Assembly (NCBI GenBank): GCA_947037115.1
Contig: CAMQTN010000016.1
Coordinates: 1-43,670, forward strand
Direction: 5' to 3'
Length of the DNA: 43,670 nt
Source: an uncultured Lachnospiraceae bacterium
Lineage (GTDB): Bacteria > Bacillota > Clostridia > Lachnospirales > Lachnospiraceae
Below, in pieces: positions 1-8,038 of the stretch. A program made the translations under genes and the position numbers. The notes below the pieces were generated by a model. The model was given only the letters and a program-made list of their open reading frames with translations, was not told the origin of the DNA and searched no databases. Every line of letters starts with the position of its first letter. Positions within the stretch are counted from its first letter, which is position 1.

Positions 1-69
1 TCACAAAGGGCTGGGGTAATTTTGTATCTGACCGCATTAATATTTGGCGCTTACAGTAGGAGAAACATT

Positions 70-417
70 ATGATAGAAAAAGTAAATTTGAAAGAGAATG
101 TAAATGCGATTGATGAGTTGTTCCTCTATAAGAGAGTGGGTACATTGAATAATCATATGTTAAATGTGTTACAAGCGGAGCATAGAACTTTAGATTTCCA
201 TATACATGAAAATTCTGACGAACTGTTCTACTGTATTGAAGGAGAATTTGATATTGAGTTTGAAAACGGATTAACACATTTATGCGAGGGTGATTTTATT
301 ATAATTCCCAAAGGAACGAAACACCGACCAATATGTAATGAATTGGTCAAATGTCTATTGATTGAAGTTGAGGGAACTCTCAACCAAGAAAATACGGGTG
401 GAACATACATAGGGTAA
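70..417 (+). CDS. Small cupin-domain protein
   Basis: This 115-residue protein is a single-domain cupin with no signal peptide or membrane segment. Its core reads 'FHIHENSDELFYCIEGEFDIEF', cut here to the key part HIHENSDELFY: the H-x-H and downstream E/D of cupin motif 1. The second motif, 'GDFIIIPKGTKHRP', supplies the last metal-ligand histidine. Such proteins bind a divalent metal and act as small enzymes or sugar/ligand sensors; the substrate cannot be told. An in-frame ATG lies upstream at 22, but I chose 70 because AGGAG sits just before it. The gene lies in AT-rich DNA unlike most of the window and ends before a strong terminator at 530-570. It resembles the cupin at 4376 in size only. 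Confidence 0.8.
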   Translation: MIEKVNLKENVNAIDELFLYKRVGTLNNHMLNVLQAEHRTLDFHIHENSDELFYCIEGEFDIEFENGLTHLCEGDFIIIPKGTKHRPICNELVKCLLIEVEGTLNQENTGGTYIG

Positions 418-529
418 ACAGATATAACAGTGACAACTTCACGTTTGTCGGGAAGATACGGAACTAGCATTGAAATGCTGAAATCATTTGTCAGAATAAC
501 ATTAAAAAATTGAATATTGCGTAACCTAT

Positions 530-570
530 GGTAGCGATTTATCCTAATGGAAAATCAGCTACCTTTTTTA
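530..570 (+). terminator. Intrinsic terminator downstream of the cupin gene
   Basis: GGTAGC-GATTT (530-540) pairs with AAATC-(A)-GCTACC (552-563), leaving a short loop, and a run of six T follows. It probably ends transcription of the cupin gene at 70-417. The AT-rich stretch between that gene and the hairpin shows no coding signal. Confidence 0.75.
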
Positions 571-616
571 TTTTCAGAAACCATCAACACAGCACAGAAA
601 GAATGAGGTATCAGAA

Positions 617-691
617 ATGATTGAGAGCAAGCAGGCAGTCAGCAAAGACTTAGAAAAAGCATTACAGGCATTGGAACAGGCAACAAAGTAG
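617..691 (+). CDS. Possible 24-residue ORF or gene remnant
   Basis: ATG at 617 opens a 24-codon frame ending TAG at 689-691. The peptide is mostly helical and charged (MIESKQAVSKDLEKALQALE at its start). There is no clear Shine-Dalgarno sequence beyond a weak GAGGTA. It sits in a 380-base stretch (418-797) that otherwise holds only the terminator at 530-570. It may be a real micro-protein, but more likely it is the tail of a decayed gene in this AT-rich, partly degraded region. I do not recognise the family. Confidence 0.25.
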   Translation: MIESKQAVSKDLEKALQALEQATK

Positions 692-797
692 GACTAAGCA
701 GAGGGAGGAAGAAATTTAATGAAAATTTGATAGAAATATGAATATGATTGTGGTATTCTACTAACGATACAAATCGGATTTTTGTGGAGGGGGCATT

Positions 798-1400
798 GTG
801 AAAAAAGTAATTTTATATATTCATGGAAAGGGAGGAAGTCATTTGGAAGCTGAACAGTACAAGAAGAATTGTTCAGGTTTTGATATGATTGGTATAGATT
901 ACAATGACTATTTTCCATGGATTGTACAAAATCAAATTCGAGTGGCTTATGAAAACGTACATAAAAGATATGGCCATATTTATGTGATTGCAAATAGTAT
1001 TGGTGCCTACTTTGCAATGCACACATTACAGGCTTGTGATATTGAAAAGGCTTTATTTATTTCACCTGTACTTGATATGGAAAGCCTTATATTGGATATG
1101 ATGAGTTGGGCGAATGTATCAGAAACAGATTTGCATGAGAAAGGAGAAATTCCTACGGACTTTGGGGAAACATTATCATGGAAATATCTATGTTTTGTTA
1201 GGGAAAACCCTATAACATGGAATGTCCCCACAGAAATCCTGTATGCAGGAAATGATAACCTCGTATCCCGTAAAACAGTGAATGAATTTATTAGTAATCA
1301 CAATGCACATCTTACTGTAATGGAAAATGGGGAACATTGGTTTCATACAGATGAACAGCTTGCCTTTTTAAATGTCTGGATGAAAAAGGCAATAGGATAA
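798..1400 (+). CDS. Alpha/beta-hydrolase family protein
   Basis: This 200-residue protein has the alpha/beta-hydrolase layout. An N-terminal beta strand leads to 'YIHGKGG', an oxyanion-type HGxGG. The nucleophile elbow A-N-S-I-G puts the serine at residue 67. A late aspartate lies at 153 (AGNDNLV) and the catalytic histidine at 180 (NGEHWFH). All three triad residues are therefore present, so the enzyme looks intact. The start is GTG, chosen because GGAGGGGG lies directly upstream. No signal peptide is seen, so it is cytosolic. The substrate is unknown; short esters, lactones or acyl-peptides are all possible. It lies between degraded sequences in AT-rich DNA, which suggests transfer. Confidence 0.85.
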   Translation: MKKVILYIHGKGGSHLEAEQYKKNCSGFDMIGIDYNDYFPWIVQNQIRVAYENVHKRYGHIYVIANSIGAYFAMHTLQACDIEKALFISPVLDMESLILDMMSWANVSETDLHEKGEIPTDFGETLSWKYLCFVRENPITWNVPTEILYAGNDNLVSRKTVNEFISNHNAHLTVMENGEHWFHTDEQLAFLNVWMKKAIG

Positions 1401-1444
1401 ATTCAAGTTTGTTAAGTAGAAAAATCGGAATTTGAGGGAATGAG

Positions 1445-1613
1445 ATGTGTAAGATATTATTAGTCAGACCGTCTAAACAATATGCAGAACAAGTTATGTC
1501 CTACAAAGAAGAAATGTTTCAGGGCGGAGATAGCTTTGACGGTTGTGCAGGTCTTGAAGATGTTCATTCATTTTGATGAATGGATAGATTTTCTCAATCG
1601 CCGAGGAGGGTGA
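1445..1613 (+). pseudogene. Truncated, frameshifted GNAT N-acetyltransferase fragment
   Basis: From ATG 1445 the frame reads like the start of a GNAT acetyltransferase (MCKILLVRPSKQYAEQVMSY, then EEMFQGGDSFDGCAGLEDVHSF) and stops at TGA 1574. One extra T in the TTTT run at 1571-1574 explains the break: in the next frame the family sequence continues as DEWIDFLNR before TGA at 611-613 of that kilobase (1611-1613). The rest of the acetyltransferase, including the acetyl-CoA loop, is missing. This is a remnant. The following 170 bases (1614-1783) show no convincing gene. Confidence 0.7.
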
Positions 1614-1783
1614 CATTTGTAAAAGGGGATGTTAAATCGGGTAATACTCTTTCACTACAAAAATCTGTCCGTTTATGGCACGTAGACTTTAGAAAATCCC
1701 ACTTTTTTCCGAAATAAATGATAACACGAAACCAAGAGATGATGAGGCGGAAAACAGGACAGACAGAAAGGCGGTTATCGTTT

Positions 1784-2368
1784 ATGAATATTTCATGGGA
1801 TCAGACAAGTAGCATTTTACGGAGAATGAACTCCGGCAGTATGTTAAAGAGCACACAGGACAGACTGGAGCGGCAGTCTCAGACACAAAAGCAGGTGGAG
1901 TTCTTTGAAAAGCAGAAGGACAATCTCAAAAATGTCGCCTGCGGGAGCATAGAGGAGATTGCCGAAAAGCTGAAAATGTTCCAGTCCTACGAGGATCAGA
2001 TTGCGGCTGTGAAAGCGGCATATAATAACCAGCAGATGTTTCATATTCTGGATGAGTCCACAGAGCGCGGTGAGAAGATTGCGGAGGCAGTTGACAATAT
2101 GGCTCCCAAGACGCCCGAAGAGAGAATGGAAGAGCTGGTCGAGGAAGCGCTGGGCATCGAGGACGGCGGCGAACTCGAGGAGATCATGGAGGAGATCGAG
2201 GAAGTCGTGGAGGAAATGACGGAAGAAATGGCCGAGGAGCTGGAAGAAGCGCTGCCTGAGAACGCGGAACTGTCTGCGGAGGAGATCGCTGAGGCAGCAG
2301 CTGCGGCAGAGGCGGCTCAGAAAGAAGCGCTGCCAGAAGGGTATCTGCCCTTTGACATAAGATTATAA
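1784..2368 (+). CDS. Acidic coiled-coil protein of unknown function
   Basis: About 194 residues. The N-terminal third is basic and glutamine-rich (STQDRLERQSQTQKQVEFFE). The middle is helical, and the C-terminal half is extremely acidic, with repeated E-E-x-x-E-E patterns around 'EEIMEEIEEVVEEMTEE' and an alanine/glutamate stretch. It ends 'GYLPFDIRL'. No signal peptide or membrane helix is present. It is probably a long coiled coil, and I do not recognise a named family. The frame stays open up to ATG 1718, but no ribosome site precedes that codon. ATG 1784 has a weak GAAAGG, so it is the better start. Another frame upstream also reads plausibly as protein for about 25 codons, so the 5' end may be a fusion with decayed sequence. 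A terminator follows at 2395-2427. Confidence 0.6.
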   Translation: MNISWDQTSSILRRMNSGSMLKSTQDRLERQSQTQKQVEFFEKQKDNLKNVACGSIEEIAEKLKMFQSYEDQIAAVKAAYNNQQMFHILDESTERGEKIAEAVDNMAPKTPEERMEELVEEALGIEDGGELEEIMEEIEEVVEEMTEEMAEELEEALPENAELSAEEIAEAAAAAEAAQKEALPEGYLPFDIRL

Positions 2369-2394
2369 TTGATTCTGTACAGATAAAGCGTATG

Positions 2395-2427
2395 AAAAAG
2401 AAGCCGCAGGACTACGGCTTCTTTTTT
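2395..2427. terminator. Bidirectional terminator between convergent genes
   Basis: AAAAAGAAGCCG (2395-2406) pairs perfectly with CGGCTTCTTTTT (2415-2426) around an 8-base loop. Both sides carry A/T runs, so the hairpin can stop transcription from the acidic protein gene (plus) and from the ABC-F gene (minus, ending at 2447). Confidence 0.9.
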
Positions 2428-2446
2428 AGCTGTTCTCTGAGAAAGA

Positions 2447-3973
2447 CTAAAAGGTAATGGTTTCTGTCGCTATTTTTTCCCGAAACCGCACATCATGCTC
2501 CACAAAGAGAAGGGTAGGCTGACAGGCAAGCAGGAGATTTTCAATCTGCATTCTGGAGAATACGTCGATATAGTTTAACGGTTCATCCCAGATATAGAGA
2601 TGGGCGGGCGTAAGCAGGCTTGCCGCGAGCAGGACTTTTTTCTTTTGGCCTTCCGAGTAGTTTTCCATATTTTTTGAAAACTGCACCCGCTCAAAATCGA
2701 GCTGTCTTAAAATCGAGCAGAACAGCGTGTGATCCAGATTCCGCTTTGTACAAAAAGCAGGAATGGATCCTTTCAGTCCGGAGGTATCCTGGCTGATATA
2801 GGAAATGATAAGCCCGGAGGCGGTTTCACAGACGCCCGTTTCCAGGACCGGAAGATCGTTGTCGTTTATCCCTGCCTTTTTAAGAAGCATTTTGATAAGC
2901 GTGGATTTTCCGCATCCGTTTTCGCCGTGCAGGGCAATGCGGTCTCCGCGGCGGATGCTGCATGTCAGATCGGTAAATACAGGATGCGCTGCGTCTGTGT
3001 ACTGTATGCTGTATTCTCTGATATTTACAAGCGTTTCTTTATGGTGGGAGAGCGGGATGAGTTTTAAATCAACAGTCTTTTCCAGATCCTTCAAAAGCCC
3101 CTCTTTTTCCGCAATCTCCCGGTCGATCCTCTTTGCCATCTGTGTGACACGGCTTTGCATTTTCTTTGTCTTTGCGCCGATATAGGCTCTTGCGGAGATG
3201 CTTCTGTCATGCTCTTTTACGGGATCGAAGCCTATCTTGGTGCGCTCGTTTTGATCGGCCCAGTCCGAGACGCGTCTGGCGGCCTTTTTCAGCTTTTGAA
3301 TTTCATGCAGATGCTTATTGTTTTCCGCCGTCTCAAACTGGTCTTTCCGCTGTTTGTTTTCCCACCAGCTTGAAAAATTACCGCTTTGCACTTCAATTGT
3401 CTGCCGGTTCAGCACCAGCACATGGTCGATACAGGCGTCTAAGAGATCCCTGTCGTGGGATACCAGAATAAAGCCTTTCTTGGAAGAGAGATAGGTTTTT
3501 ACAATTTCCCGGGCCTTACAGTCCAGATGGTTTGTGGGTTCGTCAATAAGCAGAAAATCATTTTCACCGGAAAATAGAACCGCCAGCAGAATTTTGGTCT
3601 GCTCCCCGAAACTCAGCGTCTGATAGGGGCGGTAAAGGATTTCCGCGTTTTCATTTAGCTGTGCCAGCTCGCAGATGACACGCCATTCTTCACAGCCTGC
3701 TTTGAGTTCTCCAATAAAAGCGGAGGCGGGAAGCAGCGCCTGCGTTTTGGTAACGGCATAGGGAAAGTAATCAAATACGGCGCTTTTGGCAATGGAACCC
3801 TGAAAGCTGTATTTTCCCAACAGTAAATTCAGAAAAGTCGTCTTGCCCTTCCCGTTGCGGCCGATAAAACCAAGTTTCCAATCGGTGTCGACAGAAAAGG
3901 ACACGTTTTCAAAGATCGAATCAAAGCTGCCTTCATAGGAGAAGGTAAGGTTAGTTACACTGATTTGTGACAT
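2447..3973 (-). CDS. Lsa-type ABC-F ATPase, probable ribosome protection (antibiotic resistance) factor
   Basis: This 508-residue soluble protein has two ABC ATPase domains and no membrane part. Domain 1 has Walker A GRNGKGKT (residues 38-45), signature LSFGEQ and Walker B LLIDEPTNHLD. The linker (about 200-310) is helical and charged, as in ABC-F factors that reach into the ribosome. Domain 2 has Walker A GENGCGKST, signature YSEGQKKK and Walker B LYIWDEPLNYID. The NWKLGFIGRNG-like start and IWDEPLNYID are typical of the Lsa group, whose members dislodge lincosamides, streptogramin A and pleuromutilins from the exit-tunnel side of the 50S subunit. Resistance is inferred, not shown. A GTG start is possible at 3991, but ATG 3973 is better placed after AAAGGAGAG. 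The 270-base leader carries an attenuator (see separate entries), which supports drug-inducible control. Confidence 0.9.
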   Translation of the reverse strand: MSQISVTNLTFSYEGSFDSIFENVSFSVDTDWKLGFIGRNGKGKTTFLNLLLGKYSFQGSIAKSAVFDYFPYAVTKTQALLPASAFIGELKAGCEEWRVICELAQLNENAEILYRPYQTLSFGEQTKILLAVLFSGENDFLLIDEPTNHLDCKAREIVKTYLSSKKGFILVSHDRDLLDACIDHVLVLNRQTIEVQSGNFSSWWENKQRKDQFETAENNKHLHEIQKLKKAARRVSDWADQNERTKIGFDPVKEHDRSISARAYIGAKTKKMQSRVTQMAKRIDREIAEKEGLLKDLEKTVDLKLIPLSHHKETLVNIREYSIQYTDAAHPVFTDLTCSIRRGDRIALHGENGCGKSTLIKMLLKKAGINDNDLPVLETGVCETASGLIISYISQDTSGLKGSIPAFCTKRNLDHTLFCSILRQLDFERVQFSKNMENYSEGQKKKVLLAASLLTPAHLYIWDEPLNYIDVFSRMQIENLLLACQPTLLFVEHDVRFREKIATETITF

Positions 3974-4008
3974 ATACATCTCTCCTTTCACAGGTTCGTG
4001 TTTTTACA

Positions 4009-4042
4009 TAAAAACAGGAACTGGCTGCCGCCAAACAGTTCC
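4009..4042 (-). terminator. Second leader terminator, close to the ABC-F start
   Basis: On the minus strand GGAACTG (4042-4036) pairs with CAGTTCC (4023-4017) around a 12-base loop, followed by TGTTTTT. It lies about 35 bases before the ABC-F start codon, so it would stop readthrough into the gene unless it is disrupted. Together with the hairpin at 4148-4180 it forms a tandem attenuator. Confidence 0.7.
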
Positions 4043-4147
4043 ATTACATGCTCTAACCTCATAGGGGAGTGATGTTGTAGATATCACCGCAGAAATATGC
4101 ACACAAAAAGAGAGGTTATGAGAACATAATCCACTTTTGGCGACATG

Positions 4148-4180
4148 AAAAACAGTGCGGGAAAGGTTATCCCCACTGCA
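4148..4180 (-). terminator. First leader attenuator hairpin upstream of the ABC-F gene
   Basis: On the minus strand GCAGTGGGGA pairs with TTCCC-(G)-CACTG with one bulged G and a short loop, and TTTTT follows (4152-4148). It lies about 30 bases after the mini-ORF stop, where a stalled ribosome could change folding. Between this hairpin and the next lies a segment (4109-4117) whose minus-strand sequence ACCTCTCT is complementary to AGAGAGGT in the mini-ORF ribosome site, and its TAACCTC can also pair with GAGGTTA near 4060. That is consistent with alternative structures. Confidence 0.6.
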
Positions 4181-4206
4181 AAAAACATCATGTAATCAAA
4201 AGCAGA

Positions 4207-4218
4207 CTATCTTTTCAT
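4207..4218 (-). CDS. Three-residue leader peptide ORF (MKR)
   Basis: The minus strand reads ATG AAA AGA TAG directly after GAGAGAGGTGAAAGG, a strong ribosome binding site with good spacing. It starts about 25 bases after the predicted transcription start of the ABC-F mRNA. Very short leader ORFs ahead of attenuators are known controls for ribosome-targeting antibiotic resistance genes, where drug-stalled ribosomes change leader folding. The peptide itself is probably functionless; its translation is the sensor. This is inference from position and sequence only. Confidence 0.55.
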   Translation of the reverse strand: MKR

Positions 4219-4247
4219 CCTTTCACCTCTCTCTGTAAGATACCGCT

Positions 4248-4276
4248 ATTCTAGCACTGCATTCCCTTTTTGTCAA
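4248..4276 (-). promoter_or_regulatory. Promoter of the ABC-F gene
   Basis: On the minus strand TTGACA (4276-4271), a 17-base spacer and TAGAAT (4253-4248) form a near-consensus sigma-A promoter. Transcription would start near 4241, giving a leader of about 270 bases. It is back to back with the promoter at 4306-4334. Confidence 0.85.
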
Positions 4277-4305
4277 ATTTGTTTTTACACGGGACAAAAA
4301 CAGGG

Positions 4306-4334
4306 TTGTGGGCAGACACAAACATAGATATAAT
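4306..4334 (+). promoter_or_regulatory. Promoter of the cupin-MATE-aminopeptidase run
   Basis: TTGTGG (4306-4311), a 17-base spacer and a perfect TATAAT (4329-4334) precede the cupin ATG at 4376. It diverges from the ABC-F promoter, with the two -35 regions about 30 bases apart. Confidence 0.65.
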
Positions 4335-4375
4335 AGTAGAGAAACTAAACGTGAATGGCGGTGAGGAGGAACAAA

Positions 4376-4717
4376 ATGATTCTGGATTTTGAGAAAATTG
4401 AGGAACAGGTAATCCCCAACTTTAAAGGTGGGGAAAAGGCGATTAAAAGCCATATGTACACGGACGAGACCTGCAAAATCATGAGGGCGTCTTTGGAGCC
4501 GGGTGCAACGATCGGCGTACATACCCATGAGACCAACAGCGAGATTATTTTTATGTTAAAGGGAACGGGGGTTGTCCTCTATGATGACGGAAGAGAAGTT
4601 TTAGCTGCCGGAAACTGTCATTACTGTCCTAAGGGGCACAGCCACAGCCTGAGAAACGAGAGCGACGAGGTGATCGAGTTTTATGCGGTCGTGCCGGAAC
4701 ATCCGTGTGGGAAGTAA
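4376..4717 (+). CDS. Small cupin-domain protein
   Basis: The 113-residue protein is a single cupin fold. Motif 1 is PGATIGVHTHETNSEIIFML, with the H-x-H metal ligands and a glutamate. Motif 2 is CHYCPKGHSHSL, with the last histidine ligand. It is cytosolic. The start at 4376 follows GAGGAGG with six-base spacing; the in-frame ATG at 4355 has no such site. Its stop lies six bases before the MATE gene start, so the two are probably co-translated. A role in sensing or processing a small molecule exported by the MATE pump is possible but unproven. Cysteines next to the motif-2 histidines are unusual but do not define a function. Confidence 0.85.
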   Translation: MILDFEKIEEQVIPNFKGGEKAIKSHMYTDETCKIMRASLEPGATIGVHTHETNSEIIFMLKGTGVVLYDDGREVLAAGNCHYCPKGHSHSLRNESDEVIEFYAVVPEHPCGK

Positions 4718-4722
4718 TAAAA

Positions 4723-6111
4723 ATGAAAACCATAACACAGAAAAAATTTGAGGTGGATCTGCTTCACGGGCCGATCTTAAAGGCCATGATTGTCTTTGCG
4801 GTTCCGCTTTTCTTTTCCGGCGTTTTCCAGCAGTTATACAATACCATGGATACGGTGATCATCGGGCATACGCTGGGAGATGAGGCACTGGCGGCCATGG
4901 GTGCGGCTGGAGCGGTCTATGACCTTCTGGTCGGTTTTGCACTTGGAATCGGGAACGGGCTGGCTATCGTGACGGCCAGAAGTTTTGGAAGCGGCGATAC
5001 GGATTATCTGAAAAGATCGGTGGCGGCTTCCATTGTGATCGGCGTCGGTATCACGGCAGTGATCACCGTGGCAGCGCGCCTGATTCTGTATCCCTTTCTG
5101 GAAGTTCTGAATACGCCTGCACAGATCATTGATGGGGCTTACGCTTATATCTCCACGATTACACTGTTTATCGGGGTTATGTTTGCCTATAATCTGTGTG
5201 CGGGGCTGTTGAGGGCCATAGGAAACAGTATGATGCCGCTGTTTTTTTTGATTTTGTCATCGCTCCTTAACATTGTACTGGATCTTTTCTTAATCACACA
5301 GCTTGCCATGGGTGTACAGGGAGCGGCGGTGGCCACGGTGATTGCGCAGGGCGTATCCGTGCTTGCCTGTCTGGTTTATATCGGAAAAAAGGCGGACATA
5401 CTGATTCCCAAAAGGAAGCATTTTGTCCGGGATCAGGAATTGTATCGGGAAATGCTTGCACAGGGATTCTCCATGGCTGTCATGAGCAGTATTGTCCATG
5501 CGGGATCGGCTATTTTACAGTCCGGTATCAATAGTCTGGGTTATCTGGTGATTGCGGGGCATGTGGCGGCCAGAAAGCTGTTTATGTTCCTGATGATGCC
5601 CTATATGGCAATCAGCCAGACGGTCAGCACTTTTGTGGCGCAAAACTACGGTGCGGGACAGATGGGGCGGATCAGGAAGGCAGTAAAGCATTCCTATCTG
5701 TGCGGCGCAGTCCTGACAGTGTTTATCACGCTGTTTACCATGCCCCTTGCCCCTTTGATGGTGCGGCTGTTATCCGGTTCTTCGGAGGCGGTTGTGATAG
5801 AAAACGGCGCGTTGTACCTACAGGTGGTGGCTCCCTGCCTGATGATCTTGGCATTGTTAAACCCAAGCCGGTTCGCCCTACAGAGTATTGGAAACAAGAT
5901 ACTGCCCATCGTTTCCAGTGTGATAGAGCTGATCGGGAAATATCTTTTTGTAGCTTTTCTGATACCCAGATTTCAATATATGGCGGTTATTTTCTGTGAG
6001 CCGGTGATCTGGTTTTTTATGGATCTGGAGCTTCTCTGGGCCTTTTGGAGAAATCCCCAGGTATGCGCAGGTAAGCTGGAGGAGAGGGAGTCAGCCGGGG
6101 AGAAAAACTGA
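4723..6111 (+). CDS. MATE-family multidrug/Na+ or H+ antiporter
   Basis: 462 residues with about 12 hydrophobic segments in two similar halves, the MATE layout. The first half opens with 'GPILKAMIVFAVPLFFSGVF' and 'QQLYNTMDTVIIGHTLG', characteristic of this family, and 'GIGNGLAIVTARSFGSGD' matches its first conserved loop. The second half begins near 'LAQGFSMAVMSSIVHAGSAI'. MATE proteins export cationic drugs or metabolites in exchange for Na+ or H+. The start at 4723 is preferred over ATG 4705, which overlaps the cupin gene; either would be translationally coupled to it. The aminopeptidase gene follows after 23 bases. No truncation is seen, unlike the MATE remnant at 29551. Confidence 0.9.
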   Translation: MKTITQKKFEVDLLHGPILKAMIVFAVPLFFSGVFQQLYNTMDTVIIGHTLGDEALAAMGAAGAVYDLLVGFALGIGNGLAIVTARSFGSGDTDYLKRSVAASIVIGVGITAVITVAARLILYPFLEVLNTPAQIIDGAYAYISTITLFIGVMFAYNLCAGLLRAIGNSMMPLFFLILSSLLNIVLDLFLITQLAMGVQGAAVATVIAQGVSVLACLVYIGKKADILIPKRKHFVRDQELYREMLAQGFSMAVMSSIVHAGSAILQSGINSLGYLVIAGHVAARKLFMFLMMPYMAISQTVSTFVAQNYGAGQMGRIRKAVKHSYLCGAVLTVFITLFTMPLAPLMVRLLSGSSEAVVIENGALYLQVVAPCLMILALLNPSRFALQSIGNKILPIVSSVIELIGKYLFVAFLIPRFQYMAVIFCEPVIWFFMDLELLWAFWRNPQVCAGKLEERESAGEKN

Positions 6112-6134
6112 CCGGAAAGGAGCAGAAATTCGAC

Positions 6135-7937
6135 ATGGAGAAAGAGGCAGCGATCACAGGGAGATTACAGGCGCTTCGGGAACAGATGCGCCGCCGCAGC
6201 ATTGCGGCCTATATTGTCCCCACGGATGATTTTCACAGTTCGGAATATGTGGGCGACTATTTCAAGGCAAGGGAATATCTTTCCGGTTTTACGGGTTCAG
6301 CGGGAACGCTTCTGATAGAAGCGGACCGCGCTTCGCTGTGGACGGACGGCAGGTATTTTTTACAGGCACAGGAACAGCTTAAGGGGAGCGGCATTACCCT
6401 TATGAAGAGCGGACAGCCGGGCGTGCCCGCTCTGCCTGATTATCTGGGAGAGAGGCTTTCCGAGGGAGATGTGATCGGTTTTGACGGTCGGTGTGTGACG
6501 GGAGCCTTCGTGGAAAAGCTGAAAGAAAAAACGGCACAAAAGCAGATTGCTTTCTGTGGGGAGGAGGATCTGGCGGGGCTGGTCTGGCAGGGGAGACCGC
6601 CTCTGCCGGCAGAGCCGGTGTGGGAACTTTCGACGGATTACGCGGGACTTACCCGGGAGGAAAAGCTGGCCGGAGTGCGGGAAAAACTGGCAAAGAAACA
6701 GGCGGACGCTTTGTTGACGACAGATCTTTCCGAGATTGCATGGCTGTTCAATCTGCGGGGGAACGACGTGAAACACACACCAGTCTTTCTTGCCTATCTC
6801 CTGCTGACAAAGGACGGCGCGGCGCTGTGTGCGCAGGAGAGCGCCTTTTCGGAGGAGATACGGGAAAAGCTGGCATGTGCGGGCGTAAGCCTGCATCCTT
6901 ATGAGAGCATAGAGGTGCAGGCGGCTTCCCTGCCTGTGGGGACGAGGCTTCTTGCGGATGCCAGAAAGGTGAATTACAGGCTTTTGCAGGCGGTTCCCGC
7001 GGGTGTGGAGAGGGTTGATGGGGAAAGCCCCATCGAACTGTTAAAGGCGGTCAAAACGCAGCGGGAGACCGCCAATATACGGGCGGCCCATGTGAAGGAC
7101 GGGGTGGCTGTGACCAGATTTGTGCGCTGGCTCAAAATGTGTGCGGGAGAGGAAACCGTCACGGAGATCAGGGCGGCAAAAAAGTTGGAAGAGTTCCGCA
7201 CCAGGATGGAAGGGTATCTGGGGCCGGGTTTTGATCCGATTATCGCCTACGGGCCTCATGGGGCCATCGTACATTATGAGGCGGCGCCAGAGACGGATGC
7301 GGCTATACAGCCGGTGGGGTTCTGTCTTGCCGATACAGGCGGCCACTACAGGGAGGGCACCACGGACGTCACAAGAACCATCGCGTTGGGGGAACTGACA
7401 GCGGAGGAGAAGAAAGCATATACCTTGGTACTGAAGGGACATCTCCGGCTGGGGGCGGCGAAATTTCCACAGGGCGCCTGCGGACAGAATCTGGATGCGC
7501 TGGCCAGAGAACCTCTCTGGCAGGAGGGACTGGATTACAATCACGGCACGGGTCACGGCGTTGGTTACCTTCTGAGTGTACATGAGGGCCCTCAGAGTTT
7601 CCGCTGGCGCATCTCGAAGGAAGCGTCCTGCGTGCCTCTTGAGGAGGGGATGATTCTGTCTAACGAGCCAGGCCTGTACGTGGCGGGGAAATTCGGCATC
7701 CGTCACGAAAATCTGGTACTTGTCCGGAAAGGAGAGAAAAATGATTTCGGGCAGTTTATGTATCTGGAGCCGCTCACTATGGTGCCCTTTGACCGTGAGG
7801 CTATCGATGCGGGAATGATGTGCACGGAGGAGATCAGGATTCTCAACGCCTACCATCAAAAGGTTTATGAGACAATTTCACCATATTTTGCGGGGGAAGA
7901 GCTGGCGTGGCTGGAGAGAGCAACGGCGCCCCTGTAG
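6135..7937 (+). CDS. Aminopeptidase P family protein (M24 Xaa-Pro aminopeptidase)
   Basis: 600 residues, the long three-domain form: two creatinase-like N-terminal domains (about 10-150 and 165-310), an M24 metallopeptidase domain (about 315-530) and a C-terminal extension. All five metal ligands can be read: D400 (CLADTGG), D411 (GTTDVTRT), H474 (HGTGHGVG), E511 (SNEPGLY) and E525 (RHENL). It should remove N-terminal residues before proline, using two Mn2+ or Co2+ ions, in the cytosol. The ATG at 6135 follows GGAAAGGAGC. It is the third gene in a tight run after the cupin and MATE genes. A weak hairpin-like stretch follows near 7965-7990. Confidence 0.93.
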   Translation: MEKEAAITGRLQALREQMRRRSIAAYIVPTDDFHSSEYVGDYFKAREYLSGFTGSAGTLLIEADRASLWTDGRYFLQAQEQLKGSGITLMKSGQPGVPALPDYLGERLSEGDVIGFDGRCVTGAFVEKLKEKTAQKQIAFCGEEDLAGLVWQGRPPLPAEPVWELSTDYAGLTREEKLAGVREKLAKKQADALLTTDLSEIAWLFNLRGNDVKHTPVFLAYLLLTKDGAALCAQESAFSEEIREKLACAGVSLHPYESIEVQAASLPVGTRLLADARKVNYRLLQAVPAGVERVDGESPIELLKAVKTQRETANIRAAHVKDGVAVTRFVRWLKMCAGEETVTEIRAAKKLEEFRTRMEGYLGPGFDPIIAYGPHGAIVHYEAAPETDAAIQPVGFCLADTGGHYREGTTDVTRTIALGELTAEEKKAYTLVLKGHLRLGAAKFPQGACGQNLDALAREPLWQEGLDYNHGTGHGVGYLLSVHEGPQSFRWRISKEASCVPLEEGMILSNEPGLYVAGKFGIRHENLVLVRKGEKNDFGQFMYLEPLTMVPFDREAIDAGMMCTEEIRILNAYHQKVYETISPYFAGEELAWLERATAPL

Positions 7938-8038
7938 AAAAAAAGAAATGTTGGTAAACACAGTAAAAGCCGTCCGGCAGAAGATGCGGCGGCATCTTTC
8001 ATAAAAGGATATATGGTTTGAAACGGAGGGGAGATAGG

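Noticed and set aside
1..1783. Integrative element or prophage at the left edge
   Set aside because: No integrase, relaxase, phage structural gene or attachment repeat is visible; only low GC and decayed genes.
7041..7859. Minus-strand frame (272 codons) within the aminopeptidase P gene
   Set aside because: The plus-strand gene has all five metal ligands; the antisense product is low-complexity.
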